Positions 52,449 to 61,215 of a stretch of 64,000 nucleotides of DNA are shown in pieces. The notes beneath the pieces were generated by a model. The model was not told where the DNA came from. It ran no database searches and was given only the letters and a program-made list of their open reading frames with translations. Source of the stretch: Neptunomonas japonica DSM 18939 (GTDB lineage Bacteria; Pseudomonadota; Gammaproteobacteria; Pseudomonadales; Balneatricaceae); NCBI RefSeq assembly GCF_000422765.1, contig NZ_AUGR01000022.1, positions 1-64,000 of the forward strand, given 5' to 3'. Numbering within the stretch: position 1 is the stretch's first letter; each line of letters begins with the position of its first letter. The translations under genes and the position numbers were made by a program.

Positions 52449-55364
52449 TTACAGCGCGATCACTTCAAACTGATCGTCCAATCCTTTGGCTTTTTCTACA
52501 CTGGTCACTGCAGCAATACTGGCCAACTCTGGCTTAAGGTATTTTGCGGCAACACGTTTAAGGTCATCCGTTTTCACATTTAAAATGCGCTGACGGAATG
52601 CTTTGCGATGTTCCGGTGTACGCCCAAAGAGTGAACTATGGTATGCGCCTTTGGCTTCACCTGCTGGCGAGCCTGGTTTATCAATAGAGCTAACCACACC
52701 CAGAATTGCCTCTTCAAGCTTGGCTTCATCATGGTCATTTCCCAATAACCAAGTAACCGACTCGTCGAAATCATCCAGCGTTTCTGTTAAGCGAGGATCA
52801 CGGTAAGAGAAGAAACGAAACACGGCTTCGCCACTGTCTTGACCTGCTCCCGAGCCATAGGCACCACCTTGTTCGCGTATCGCACGATGCAAGAATCCAT
52901 TTCGTAAGAAGTCACCCAATATAGTCAATGCAGCTGAATCTTCATGATCAACAGGTACGGTAGGATAGGCTTTAGCACAAAAGCTAACCTGAGTACTGGT
53001 CGTCCAAAGTTGCTTAACAATTTCACGCGTCGGTGTAAGAGCCAAGCTAGAAGTGGTCGCTCCTTGTGATGCTCCCCATTGCTGGTTCATAGAAGCGGCT
53101 AGGGAGTCTTTCTGCTCCGGCTCGCCTATCAATAAGAAACGACGCGGCGCTTGTTTAATTTTCTCATGCATAGCAACCAATTTTGCAGACAAAGCCTGTA
53201 GTGCAGCAGAGTCATCTAGCTGCTTATCCAGTGCTTTAACAAAACGAATGCTTTCTAGCCCACGTGACTTTTGGTCTACGCATGCAACTGGGCTTAGCTG
53301 TGCGGCGGCAGCCATAATTGCAAGGCTATGACCTTGCCCTGTGATGCTTTGCTCTTTTCGGCTACGCTGTTGAGAAACTATCTCACGTAAGCGAGTAGTT
53401 TCATCAAAACGCGCTTCATTTAATGTTTCATGCAGCAATTTGGTCAGCGCTTCTTGGTTATGCAGTAACGACTTACCCGATACGACAAAGTAACCGCTAA
53501 CGTTTTGCTCGTCATCCGTTGCGCCACGCATTGTGGTATACGCACTTACACCACCTGAAACTTGCACATGATATTGCTGGTTCTCTTGATAGCTTCTATC
53601 TGCACAACCAAGCTCTGTCATGCAGTGGCTAAACAGCGGCATGATTTGTAATTCAGCATCACTGAGCTCAGGTAGGTCAATAATAACCTGCTGATAAACC
53701 AAACCGTTTGTGCCTTGGCCATACCAATCAAACGTTTGCCCTGCCAGGGTTTGTTGCTCACTCATAGGTATGTGCATCTGTGCAGGCACATCTTGCAGCG
53801 TCACTTTAGGTAAGATCGATTCATCATCTAGTTGCATCTGGCGTGCTTCAAGTGCAGCCGCCTGGTCAATCACAAACTGTGTTTGCTCTTGTGATAAACC
53901 CGCTTTGATGACTGCAAGCTTAGCTTTTTCATCTTTGTCTTTACGCTCTGTCATTTTATTATCAGGGCGTAAGGTCAAACGTACACGGTGCGTATTATCT
54001 AAGAGTAGTTCGCGAATCATTGAAGGAATAAAGTCAGTATCCTTAATGAGTTCTCGTAACTCATCCAGTACAGGATCAAGGTTCAATAACGCTATCGGGT
54101 CACCGCGATGAATGGCAGATGACACAGATGCCATGATAAGACTCAAACCATAAGGATAACCATCACCACTGATTTCACGTTGGCCAAGTTCTAACTGATG
54201 CAGTTGTGCTTCAACCATAGATTGTGGCACACCCTCTTTTGCAACACGTTGTAACGTTTCTAAAATAAGTTGTTCAAATGCTTCTGCACTTTCAGGTTCA
54301 CTGCCTTCCAACCCACACATGAACGACATCTGGCGGTTTGAGTCTTCTAAGCCACACAATGGTGAAGGCGCACTGCCAAGCTCTGATGATTCCAACGCAT
54401 AACGCAAAGGAGAAGCACTGTTGTCTAATAACACACGAGATAACAAGTGCGCTTTAAGTTGCTCTTTAAGGTCAATTGACTGCCCAAGCAACCATGACAT
54501 TACATGGTGAGTTTTTCCTGACACGTCGTCTTCATCAAGCGCATAGGCTTCTTCCACCTTTACCGGTGAGAAGATGTGCTTTTCGTCTGGCACTTCGATA
54601 TTAATATCCAGCTTCTCAAAATTACTGAGTGCTTGCTCTTCAAAACGTGCTTGTAGTTCTTTTGCCGGTATATTACCAAAGGTCATAAAGACGGCATTGC
54701 TCGGATGATAATGCGTACGGTAAAACGCCAATAGCTCATCGTAAGAAAGGTCCGTAATACTGTCCGGATCTCCACCACTGTTAAAATGGTAAGTCACGGT
54801 TGGAAATAGATACTTAGTCGCGGTTTGCCATAAAGTAGACACAGGCGAACTCATCGCACCTTTCATTTCATTAAGTACAACACCTTTATATACCAGTGGG
54901 GACTCTGGGTTATTCGGTTCTTCAAACTCAACACGATGCCCTTCTTGTGCAAAATCCAACGGATCAAGGCGAGAGTAGAAAGTAGCATCCAGATAGACAT
55001 CAAGTAGATTAAAGAAGTCTTTACGATTTTGGCTGGCAAATGGGTACGCGGTCCAATCGGAGCTAGTAAACGCGTTCATGAAGGTATTAAGAGAACGGCG
55101 CGTCATCATAAAGAAAGGATCTCGCACCGGGTAATGTTCACTACCACAAAGCGCTGTATGCTCCAAAATATGCGCGACACCTTTTGAATCCATCGGCACA
55201 GTTCTGAAAGCAACCAAAAATACATTTTCATCTTGGTCCGCTGCAATATGAAAGTGCATGGCACCCGTAACTTTATGCCTGTATTCCTCTACATGGACAT
55301 TAAGCGATTCTATTTTTTCTGAACGGATAAATTCAAAGCTGGTATGAGCATTTGCTGCAGGCAT
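52449..55364 (-). CDS. M16C insulinase-family zinc metalloprotease (presequence-protease-like)
   Basis: A 971-residue peptidase made of two M16 halves. The inverted zinc motif is HILEH (His65, Glu68, His69) with the distal Glu in KGVVLNEMKGAMSS. The usual PreP-type surroundings (FRTVPMDSKGVAHILEHTALCGSEHYPVRDPFF and NAFTSSDWTAYPFASQN) are present. The C-terminal half carries the REQGGAYGSGAG substrate-clamp sequence. There is no signal peptide, so it acts in the cytosol on short unstructured peptides. Single-gene transcript. Confidence 0.95.
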   Translation of the reverse strand: MPAANAHTSFEFIRSEKIESLNVHVEEYRHKVTGAMHFHIAADQDENVFLVAFRTVPMDSKGVAHILEHTALCGSEHYPVRDPFFMMTRRSLNTFMNAFTSSDWTAYPFASQNRKDFFNLLDVYLDATFYSRLDPLDFAQEGHRVEFEEPNNPESPLVYKGVVLNEMKGAMSSPVSTLWQTATKYLFPTVTYHFNSGGDPDSITDLSYDELLAFYRTHYHPSNAVFMTFGNIPAKELQARFEEQALSNFEKLDINIEVPDEKHIFSPVKVEEAYALDEDDVSGKTHHVMSWLLGQSIDLKEQLKAHLLSRVLLDNSASPLRYALESSELGSAPSPLCGLEDSNRQMSFMCGLEGSEPESAEAFEQLILETLQRVAKEGVPQSMVEAQLHQLELGQREISGDGYPYGLSLIMASVSSAIHRGDPIALLNLDPVLDELRELIKDTDFIPSMIRELLLDNTHRVRLTLRPDNKMTERKDKDEKAKLAVIKAGLSQEQTQFVIDQAAALEARQMQLDDESILPKVTLQDVPAQMHIPMSEQQTLAGQTFDWYGQGTNGLVYQQVIIDLPELSDAELQIMPLFSHCMTELGCADRSYQENQQYHVQVSGGVSAYTTMRGATDDEQNVSGYFVVSGKSLLHNQEALTKLLHETLNEARFDETTRLREIVSQQRSRKEQSITGQGHSLAIMAAAAQLSPVACVDQKSRGLESIRFVKALDKQLDDSAALQALSAKLVAMHEKIKQAPRRFLLIGEPEQKDSLAASMNQQWGASQGATTSSLALTPTREIVKQLWTTSTQVSFCAKAYPTVPVDHEDSAALTILGDFLRNGFLHRAIREQGGAYGSGAGQDSGEAVFRFFSYRDPRLTETLDDFDESVTWLLGNDHDEAKLEEAILGVVSSIDKPGSPAGEAKGAYHSSLFGRTPEHRKAFRQRILNVKTDDLKRVAAKYLKPELASIAAVTSVEKAKGLDDQFEVIAL

Positions 55365-55735
55365 AGAAATTCACTTTCCTTATATTCATCAATCTGTAAC
55401 AGGCACTAAGCACACTATTGTGCCATGCATTAGGGAATTGTAACGGCAAAAGTGGACTTTGCGTATTAGATTTAACCAAACACCACCTGCTACATACATA
55501 TTTTCTTAATAATAGACTAGAAACTGTTGCTTAAAATACACATCAGTTTCTTTTAATGAACACGAGACTCATTGATAAACGTCTAAAATACAATTAATTA
55601 GTATTTACATGAGTAACGTCAAAATTTTTTATTGCACTGCACAAAAATGATTGACAGATAAATATTCAATCACTAATATTAACCCATATGTTGCATCGCA
55701 ACAAAAGAACACTGCTGCTAACCGAGGATTAAAAA
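55365..55735 (+). other. Upstream region of the phasin gene
   Basis: About 370 AT-rich bases without a gene. It contains the phasin promoter and, at 55691-55702, a small palindrome TTGC-ATC-GCAA near the expected transcription start. The GAGGA ribosome binding site is at 55723-55727. Confidence 0.6.
55651..55679 (+). promoter_or_regulatory. Sigma-70 promoter of the phasin gene
   Basis: Perfect -35 TTGACA (55651-55656), exact 17-base spacer, and -10 TAATAT (55674-55679). Transcription would start near 55686. This predicts strong expression, as expected for an abundant granule protein. Confidence 0.82.
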
Positions 55736-56326
55736 ATGTACGAAGATATGATGAAAGACGTTCAGAACAAAATGAAGCCTGTAACTGATATGGCTGAAAT
55801 CAACAAATCTACTGCTGAGAAATTGATCTCTCTTCAGACTGCATACGTTACTGATCTGTTCAACGCTGGTGTAGCTCAGATGAAAGCTTTGAGCGAAACT
55901 AAAGAGCCTAAAGCAGCTATCGAACTTCAGGTTAAATACTTTAAAGACCTAGAAGCTAAGCTGACTAACGTTGCTGAGCAAGAGATCGCTACTTTGACTG
56001 CAGCTAAAGAACAGCTGACTGACATCGTAGAAAAAGGTGTTTCTGACATGTCTGAAGTTCCAGCTATGGCTGACGTAACTAAATTCATCCAGACTGCTCA
56101 AGAAAAAATGACTGAAGTTCCAGCTATGGCTGAAATCACTAAGTTCATGCAGTCTGCTCAGGAAAAAATGACTGAAGTTCCAGCAATGGCTGAAATGACT
56201 AAGTTTATGCAAACAGCTCAAGAGCAAATGACTGAAGCGGCTAAAGCTTTCACTCCAGAAGTGGCTGCTGCACCTGCTGCTAAAGCACCTGCTAAAACTA
56301 CTCGTAAAGCTGCTACTGCATCTTAA
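55736..56326 (+). CDS. Phasin family protein
   Basis: Granule-associated protein of 196 residues for polyhydroxyalkanoate storage, or a phasin-like protein of similar build. It has an amphipathic, Cys-free, all-helical sequence; the N-terminal half (LISLQTAYVTDLFNAGVAQMKALSETKEPKAAIELQVKYFKDLEAKL) is typical of the Phasin_2 family. Residues 105-164 are three near-identical 20-residue repeats (TEVPAMAEITKFMQSAQEKM type). The C-terminus is an Ala/Lys/Pro-rich tail (APAAKAPAKTTRK) like those of DNA-binding or granule-tethering phasins. No PHA synthase is adjacent. Confidence 0.9.
   Translation: MYEDMMKDVQNKMKPVTDMAEINKSTAEKLISLQTAYVTDLFNAGVAQMKALSETKEPKAAIELQVKYFKDLEAKLTNVAEQEIATLTAAKEQLTDIVEKGVSDMSEVPAMADVTKFIQTAQEKMTEVPAMAEITKFMQSAQEKMTEVPAMAEMTKFMQTAQEQMTEAAKAFTPEVAAAPAAKAPAKTTRKAATAS
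56048..56227 (+). repeat. Three tandem 60-bp repeats in the phasin gene
   Basis: Copies at 56048-56107, 56108-56167 and 56168-56227 encode 20-residue helical repeats beginning Met-Ser/Thr-Glu-Val-Pro-Ala-Met-Ala. The DNA copies are very similar, indicating recent duplication, and all keep frame. Confidence 0.95.
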
Positions 56327-56370
56327 TTAAACATACTTAGGCGGTCTGTGGGCCTCCTAAACTGTGTTTG

Positions 56371-56399
56371 AAAAAGCCGCTTTTTAAAGCGGCTTTTTT
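56371..56399 (+). terminator. Intrinsic terminator after phasin gene
   Basis: GCCGCTTT/AAAGCGGC stem with T-run after and A-run before; can also serve the convergent ubiquinone gene. Confidence 0.94.
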
Positions 56400-56425
56400 G
56401 TGTCTGAAATAATCAATTTAATTAC

Positions 56426-57634
56426 TTATTTTGCTAACGTAGGGAGATCTCCTTCCAAGCCCATAGCGAATGCCATTACTTTTCTCTTTAGCGGAAATGC
56501 TTTTCCCGCAACACTAAGCCCTACATTTCTTAGAAGCTTCAGCGGTAATACATCATTACTAAACACGCGGTAAAACAGATCCATCGCTTGCATCATGACA
56601 AAGTTATGGCGACGTCTATGTTTTTCGTAATCTGACAACACAGCTAGTGATGATATCTCCTCACCTGCTGCTTCGGCATTAATAAGCACTTCAGCTAAAG
56701 CCGCCGCATCTAACAAACCAATGTTAACACCTTGGCCTGCCAACGGATGGATCATATGAGCCGCATCACCCACAAGCGCAACACCCTCTTTTACGTACTG
56801 CTGTGCATGCTGGCGACGCAGAGGAAAGCTACCTCGACCAAGCAAGCTATCAATCGAGCCTAACGCTTCGGGGAATTCATTTACCAGTTCTGCCATGAAT
56901 TGCTCTTCAGAGCAGCTCATTAAACGCTTTACTTCAGCCGGCGTGTTGTACCATACCAGCGATGCTCTTTGCCCGCTCAGTGGTAAAAAGGCTAATGGAC
57001 CGGTCGGGGTAAATTGCTGCCAAGTGATATCTTGTTGTGGGTATGTCGTCGTCACTGAAGCAACCAATGCTTGCTGCTCATAATCCCACTTTTGCACACC
57101 GATACCTACGGTTTGCCGCACACGCGACTCACCGCCATCAGCTGCAACAATGAGCCGTGCAACTAGTTGGCGACCATCATCGAGTTCGATAATGCTTGAG
57201 CCTGGCGAGTAATCAATTCGTTTTGTTTTAGCAGGCGTTATTAGCTCTACATTATTCAGCGCTTTCATCTGGTCTATCAATGCTAATTGAATAATACGAT
57301 TTTCAACGATATGACCTAAATGGTCATACTGCAGATTAAGAGAATCAAACAAGGTAGCAGCATGCTCTTCACTCGCTTCCCATACCTTCATGCGCCGGTA
57401 AGGACAGCTACGCCTATCAAGAATTCCTTGCCAACTTCCAATAGATTTGAGGATGTTTTCTGAAGCGATGCTTAATGCAGATACACGTAGATCATGCTCT
57501 TGTGCGGACTCAAACGGAGCAGGAAGTTGATTTTCAATTACAGCAACTTTTAGGGATGTATTACCCAAAGCACAAGCTAATGTACCACCCACCATACCAC
57601 CACCGACAATGACGACATCATAACAAGATTGCAT
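56426..57634 (-). CDS. UbiF-like FAD-dependent ubiquinone-biosynthesis hydroxylase
   Basis: Flavin monooxygenase of the UbiH/UbiF/UbiI family (402 residues from ATG 57632-57634, which has AAAGAGAG just upstream; an in-frame TTG six codons earlier is unlikely). It shows the GxGxxG FAD site (VVIVGGGMVGGTLACAL), the DG motif (VAADGGESRVRQ) and the FAD-ribityl site GDAAHMIHPLAGQGVNIGLLDAA. The family hydroxylates ring positions of ubiquinone precursors at the inner membrane. Similarity favours UbiF (C6 hydroxylation) over UbiH or UbiI, but this is not certain without a tree. Confidence 0.87.
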   Translation of the reverse strand: MQSCYDVVIVGGGMVGGTLACALGNTSLKVAVIENQLPAPFESAQEHDLRVSALSIASENILKSIGSWQGILDRRSCPYRRMKVWEASEEHAATLFDSLNLQYDHLGHIVENRIIQLALIDQMKALNNVELITPAKTKRIDYSPGSSIIELDDGRQLVARLIVAADGGESRVRQTVGIGVQKWDYEQQALVASVTTTYPQQDITWQQFTPTGPLAFLPLSGQRASLVWYNTPAEVKRLMSCSEEQFMAELVNEFPEALGSIDSLLGRGSFPLRRQHAQQYVKEGVALVGDAAHMIHPLAGQGVNIGLLDAAALAEVLINAEAAGEEISSLAVLSDYEKHRRRHNFVMMQAMDLFYRVFSNDVLPLKLLRNVGLSVAGKAFPLKRKVMAFAMGLEGDLPTLAK

Positions 57635-57842
57635 CTTGGCTCTCTTTAACAAAAATTTTCGCCATTATAACTGATTCTGTAACTCAACATATCGACACTT
57701 AACGTCGAGAAGCAAAGGTGCTCGCAAGAAGTTAGATTCTTACAGCATAAGCTAAATCTCAATAGATTAAGCAAGGCGGTTAAGCTAATGTACTCCCTTC
57801 GCTAAATAGAATGATTTTTCACCTCACGTTCGGAGAGCTTAA

Positions 57843-58316
57843 ATGCGCCCCCTCTATTCAACTTTTTATTTAACAATCATGCTGCTGTTGCTTCAGGGAT
57901 GCGCAACGTTGAAACCATTAGATTTCGAAGACCCTAGTGTCACGGTTAATTCAGTGAAAATTGTACCCAGCGAAGGTATTGCTCCAAAATTTGAAATCAG
58001 CCTACATGTCGTTAATCCCAACAGTGTTTCTTTGCCTCTACGCGGCGTTGCTTATACGGTCAATATAGAAGGGAAACAGATACTAAACGGAGTCTCAAAC
58101 AAAATGCCTGAAATTGCAGCTTACGGGGATGGAGATATTACATTAAGCGCTACAGCTAACTTAATTAACAGCGTACGACTTCTTGCATCATTAATGCAAA
58201 AAAACCAAGACCAAGTAGCATATGAGATGAATGCAAAACTGGACCTTGGGACATTCACTCCCGATATACATGTAAAAGAAGTGGGTGAAATATCACTCAA
58301 ACCAAACAAGCAGTAA
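57843..58316 (+). CDS. LEA14-like (LEA type 2 / WHy domain) lipoprotein
   Basis: A 157-residue protein with a lipoprotein signal ending LLLLQGC (Cys20 is the lipid-modified residue). It carries a single WHy/LEA-2 beta-sandwich domain (FEISLHVVNPNSVSLPLRGVAYTVNIEGKQILNG). Related domains are linked to desiccation or stress protection. The residue after Cys is Ala, so outer-membrane sorting is expected. Single-gene unit followed by a hairpin. Confidence 0.88.
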   Translation: MRPLYSTFYLTIMLLLLQGCATLKPLDFEDPSVTVNSVKIVPSEGIAPKFEISLHVVNPNSVSLPLRGVAYTVNIEGKQILNGVSNKMPEIAAYGDGDITLSATANLINSVRLLASLMQKNQDQVAYEMNAKLDLGTFTPDIHVKEVGEISLKPNKQ

Positions 58317-58325
58317 ACAGTCAGC

Positions 58326-58353
58326 CCTGATAGTTTAACGAGAAACTATCAGG
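58326..58353. terminator. Inverted repeat between convergent genes
   Basis: Perfect 11-bp stem CCTGATAGTTT/AAACTATCAGG with a 6-base loop between the LEA14-like and dioxygenase genes. T-runs are poor, so termination strength is uncertain. Confidence 0.65.
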
Positions 58354-58404
58354 AACAATCGTAATTACAAGACGTGTTATTAATACAAACACAGCCACTT
58401 GTGT

Positions 58405-59166
58405 TCAATCAAATTGGTAGCAAGCCATACCAATATTACCATACATGTACCCATCATAAATTAACTTACCTGCCCGGCCTCCTCCTGCCGCTAATGAAAC
58501 AAACAAGGGAGCCAAATGCTCTACGCTAGGATGTGCTAATGTGAATTCAGCAGGATATTTTGTGCTATCTATTAACAGGCTTATATCACCTATTGCCACA
58601 ACGCCACTCAGCCAATTCGAGAAAGATAACGCCCACTCATCTGTGTGGTTTGAACGGTTAATAGCAGACAAGTTATGCACGCTGCCACCGGAGCCTATTA
58701 TCAATACATTTTGCTGGCGCAACTCTTGTAAGGCCTCACCTAGCTCAGCACATGCTTCAAGCGTATGTGGCAATGACACTGCAACCACGGGTATCTCAGC
58801 TTTAGGATAAACAGCTCTCAATGGAATCCAGGCACCATGATCCAGCCCTCGTGTGGTATTTTCCTCACTACTAATGCCTTTACGACTTAGTAACTCTATT
58901 ATCTGATGAGCTAACCTTATATCACCTTTAGCGGGGTATTTGAGATCATAGAGTTCATTAGAAAACCCGGAAAAGTCATAAATAGTTTGATACTCATTGA
59001 TAACGCTAACCTCAATAGGTTCTGCTATCCAATGAGCTGAAATAATAACGATAGCGGCTGGCGTCGGCTGTGCTTCACCTAATTGTGCAAAAAATGGCAG
59101 CACTGAATCATTACTTAACAAAACATCAGGTGCACCGTGACTTAAAAATAGTGATGGCTGATTCAT
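58405..59166 (-). CDS. DODA/LigB-type extradiol aromatic dioxygenase
   Basis: A 253-residue class III extradiol dioxygenase resembling Escherichia YgiD (4,5-DOPA dioxygenase). Metal-site and active-site His are visible in FLSHGAPDVLL, VIISAHWIAEP and GLDHGAWIPL, with GSGGSVHNL and SVEHLAPLFV later. It opens catechol-type rings using Fe or Zn. It sits 22 bases downstream of a glutathionyl-hydroquinone reductase and probably shares its LysR control, which suggests handling of quinones and catechols. Confidence 0.92.
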   Translation of the reverse strand: MNQPSLFLSHGAPDVLLSNDSVLPFFAQLGEAQPTPAAIVIISAHWIAEPIEVSVINEYQTIYDFSGFSNELYDLKYPAKGDIRLAHQIIELLSRKGISSEENTTRGLDHGAWIPLRAVYPKAEIPVVAVSLPHTLEACAELGEALQELRQQNVLIIGSGGSVHNLSAINRSNHTDEWALSFSNWLSGVVAIGDISLLIDSTKYPAEFTLAHPSVEHLAPLFVSLAAGGGRAGKLIYDGYMYGNIGMACYQFD

Positions 59167-59188
59167 GGTTTTCCTTACTTAATGTATC

Positions 59189-60136
59189 TTAAATGATATT
59201 ACCTAAACCCAATGGAACAATGCCTGTTGGGTTCAACGCTTTTATTGAGTAATAACCCGCTTTTATATGATCAATATTTACGGTCTCTGCGATCCCCGGT
59301 AAGCGGTATACCTTAAGCATATAGGCATAAGTAAACGGGTAATCTTTTATCTGTTTTAAGTTAGTTTTGAATAACCCATGGTATGCAAGATCAAAACGAA
59401 TTAAGGTCACGAACAATCTTATATCTGCCTCTGTCAGCACATTGCTAGCAATGTAAGGCTGCGTTGCTAAGCGTGCTTCTATGTACTCCAGTGAAGCAAA
59501 CACTTCTATACATGCCTCCTCATAAGCTTCTTGGCTAGTAGCAAAGCCCGCACGATACACTCCATTGTTAAAACTATGGTAGAGACGCTCATTCACCTGC
59601 TCAATCTCGTCACGCAATAGTACCGGATAGAGATCAATACTGTTATCAGCAAGGTCACCAAAGCCACTGTTTAACATACGGATTATTTCTGAGGATTCGT
59701 TGCTTACTATGGTGCTTTGATGTTTATCCCATAACACAGGGACGGTAATACGACCGGTGTAATGCTTCTCAGCACGCAAGTAGGTTTGATATAGATAATC
59801 ATCATCAAACAATATATCGGGTTCAGCCCCTGGATACCCATCAAATGCCCAAACTTTATCTGTTAATTTTGGATTTAAAATTGAAACCGAAACAATGCCT
59901 TCCAGCTTCTTTAGTTTACGAGCCATCAGCGTGCGACTTGCCCATGGACAGATGTAAGCAACATACAAATGATAACGGCCCGCCTCGGCTTTAAAACCAG
60001 CACTTCCTGTTGGACCAGCATCACCTGTTGGGGTTATCCAATTACGAAATTGCGAGGGCTGGCGCACAAAGCCACCTTTAGTATCTTCTTTCTGAACTGG
60101 TTGGAAATCTTCTGCCCATTGCCCGTCGATTAACAT
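59189..60136 (-). CDS. Glutathionyl-hydroquinone reductase (Xi-class GST)
   Basis: A 315-residue GST of the ECM4/YqjG type that removes glutathione from glutathionyl-hydroquinones. The start is ATG 60134-60136, 7 bases after GAGGGG; an in-frame TTG five codons earlier is less likely. From this start the catalytic Cys is Cys63 in AYICPWASR, the same number as in Escherichia YqjG. FRNWITPTGDAGPTG and NPKLTDKVWAF are family motifs. First gene of a pair with the dioxygenase; divergent from a LysR regulator. Confidence 0.93.
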   Translation of the reverse strand: MLIDGQWAEDFQPVQKEDTKGGFVRQPSQFRNWITPTGDAGPTGSAGFKAEAGRYHLYVAYICPWASRTLMARKLKKLEGIVSVSILNPKLTDKVWAFDGYPGAEPDILFDDDYLYQTYLRAEKHYTGRITVPVLWDKHQSTIVSNESSEIIRMLNSGFGDLADNSIDLYPVLLRDEIEQVNERLYHSFNNGVYRAGFATSQEAYEEACIEVFASLEYIEARLATQPYIASNVLTEADIRLFVTLIRFDLAYHGLFKTNLKQIKDYPFTYAYMLKVYRLPGIAETVNIDHIKAGYYSIKALNPTGIVPLGLGNII

Positions 60137-60238
60137 GACATAACCCCTCAATATAAGATGTCGTTATTATCAGCCAATCGCCATTACTTAAACAATACTA
60201 TAAAATATTGAATAATTATCAACAAAATGTAGACAGTA

Positions 60239-61123
60239 ATGGATAAGCTTGATTGCATGCGTGCATTTGTCGCCGTGGTAGAAGCCGAAAGTTTCACACA
60301 AGCCGCAATCAGGATGCGGCTTTCTAAGGCGCTCATCAGTAAATATGTGGGCGCCCTAGAATCATCTTTAGGAGTACGCTTACTCAACCGCACGACTCGC
60401 CGCATGAGTGTGACCGACTGTGGCAAAGCTTATTATGAACGCTGCATTAGTGTGTTGCAGGAAATTGATGAGATAGAGTCCGCCCTTCGCTCAGAGCATA
60501 ACCAACCGGAAGGCACACTGCGTATTAATGCGCCTATGTCGTTCTCTGAACTCACCCTAATGCCAATTATCACTGAGTTCACACGTCTTTATCCTGACGT
60601 CACTATCAAGTTAGAGTTAGCAGACCGCTTCGTCGACTTAGTAGAGGAAGGTGTTGATCTGGCCATTCGTATTGGCGCATTACCGGACTCATCACTTGTG
60701 GTAAGAAAACTAACCGACATGCAGATGATGCTTTGCGCAAGCCCCGATTATGTAGCTAATACGGATATACCACTCACGCTAGAATCACTATCTCAGCATC
60801 AGTGTATTTTCGATAGCAATTACAAACATAAAGACCGCTGGATCTTTGGTAGAGGGGAGCAGTCGATAGCCATTCCTATTCACAGCCAAATAAATATCAA
60901 TAGCGCACGCGCTGTTAGTGAGCTGGTGCTCAATGGACAAGGCATTAGTTTACTTCCCTCCTTTGTGGTGCAAAAAGAGGTAAAACAAGGACGCTTAATT
61001 AGGTTATTTAAGGAGCACGAACCAGAAAGCACAGGCGTTTATGCGCTGTACCCACATCGAAAACACCTTTCAGCAAAGGTCAGGTTATTTATTGATGCAT
61101 TAGTTAAAGCTTTCCAAAAGTAA
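60239..61123 (+). CDS. LysR-family transcriptional regulator
   Basis: 294 residues: an N-terminal winged HTH (about 1-60, FVAVVEAESFTQAAIRMRLSKALISKYVGALESSLGVRLLNRTTRRMSVTD) and a periplasmic-binding-like effector domain. It belongs to the common CrgA/YhjC-like branch. The 100-base gap to the divergent glutathionyl-hydroquinone reductase gene makes that pair its likely target. Confidence 0.93.
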   Translation: MDKLDCMRAFVAVVEAESFTQAAIRMRLSKALISKYVGALESSLGVRLLNRTTRRMSVTDCGKAYYERCISVLQEIDEIESALRSEHNQPEGTLRINAPMSFSELTLMPIITEFTRLYPDVTIKLELADRFVDLVEEGVDLAIRIGALPDSSLVVRKLTDMQMMLCASPDYVANTDIPLTLESLSQHQCIFDSNYKHKDRWIFGRGEQSIAIPIHSQININSARAVSELVLNGQGISLLPSFVVQKEVKQGRLIRLFKEHEPESTGVYALYPHRKHLSAKVRLFIDALVKAFQK

Positions 61124-61154
61124 GTAGGCAGTGTTCAAAGAAAAACCTGAAGCC

Positions 61155-61192
61155 ATAAAAAAGGAGATTGTTAATATAATCAACAATCCCCT
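61155..61192 (-). terminator. Intrinsic terminator after the YgiQ gene
   Basis: On the minus strand GGGGATTGTT pairs with AACAATCTCC (one mismatch) around a 9-base loop, followed by TTTTTT. It also faces the end of the LysR gene. Confidence 0.83.
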
Positions 61193-61215
61193 TCGTATGC
61201 ACTGCAATGCTTTAC

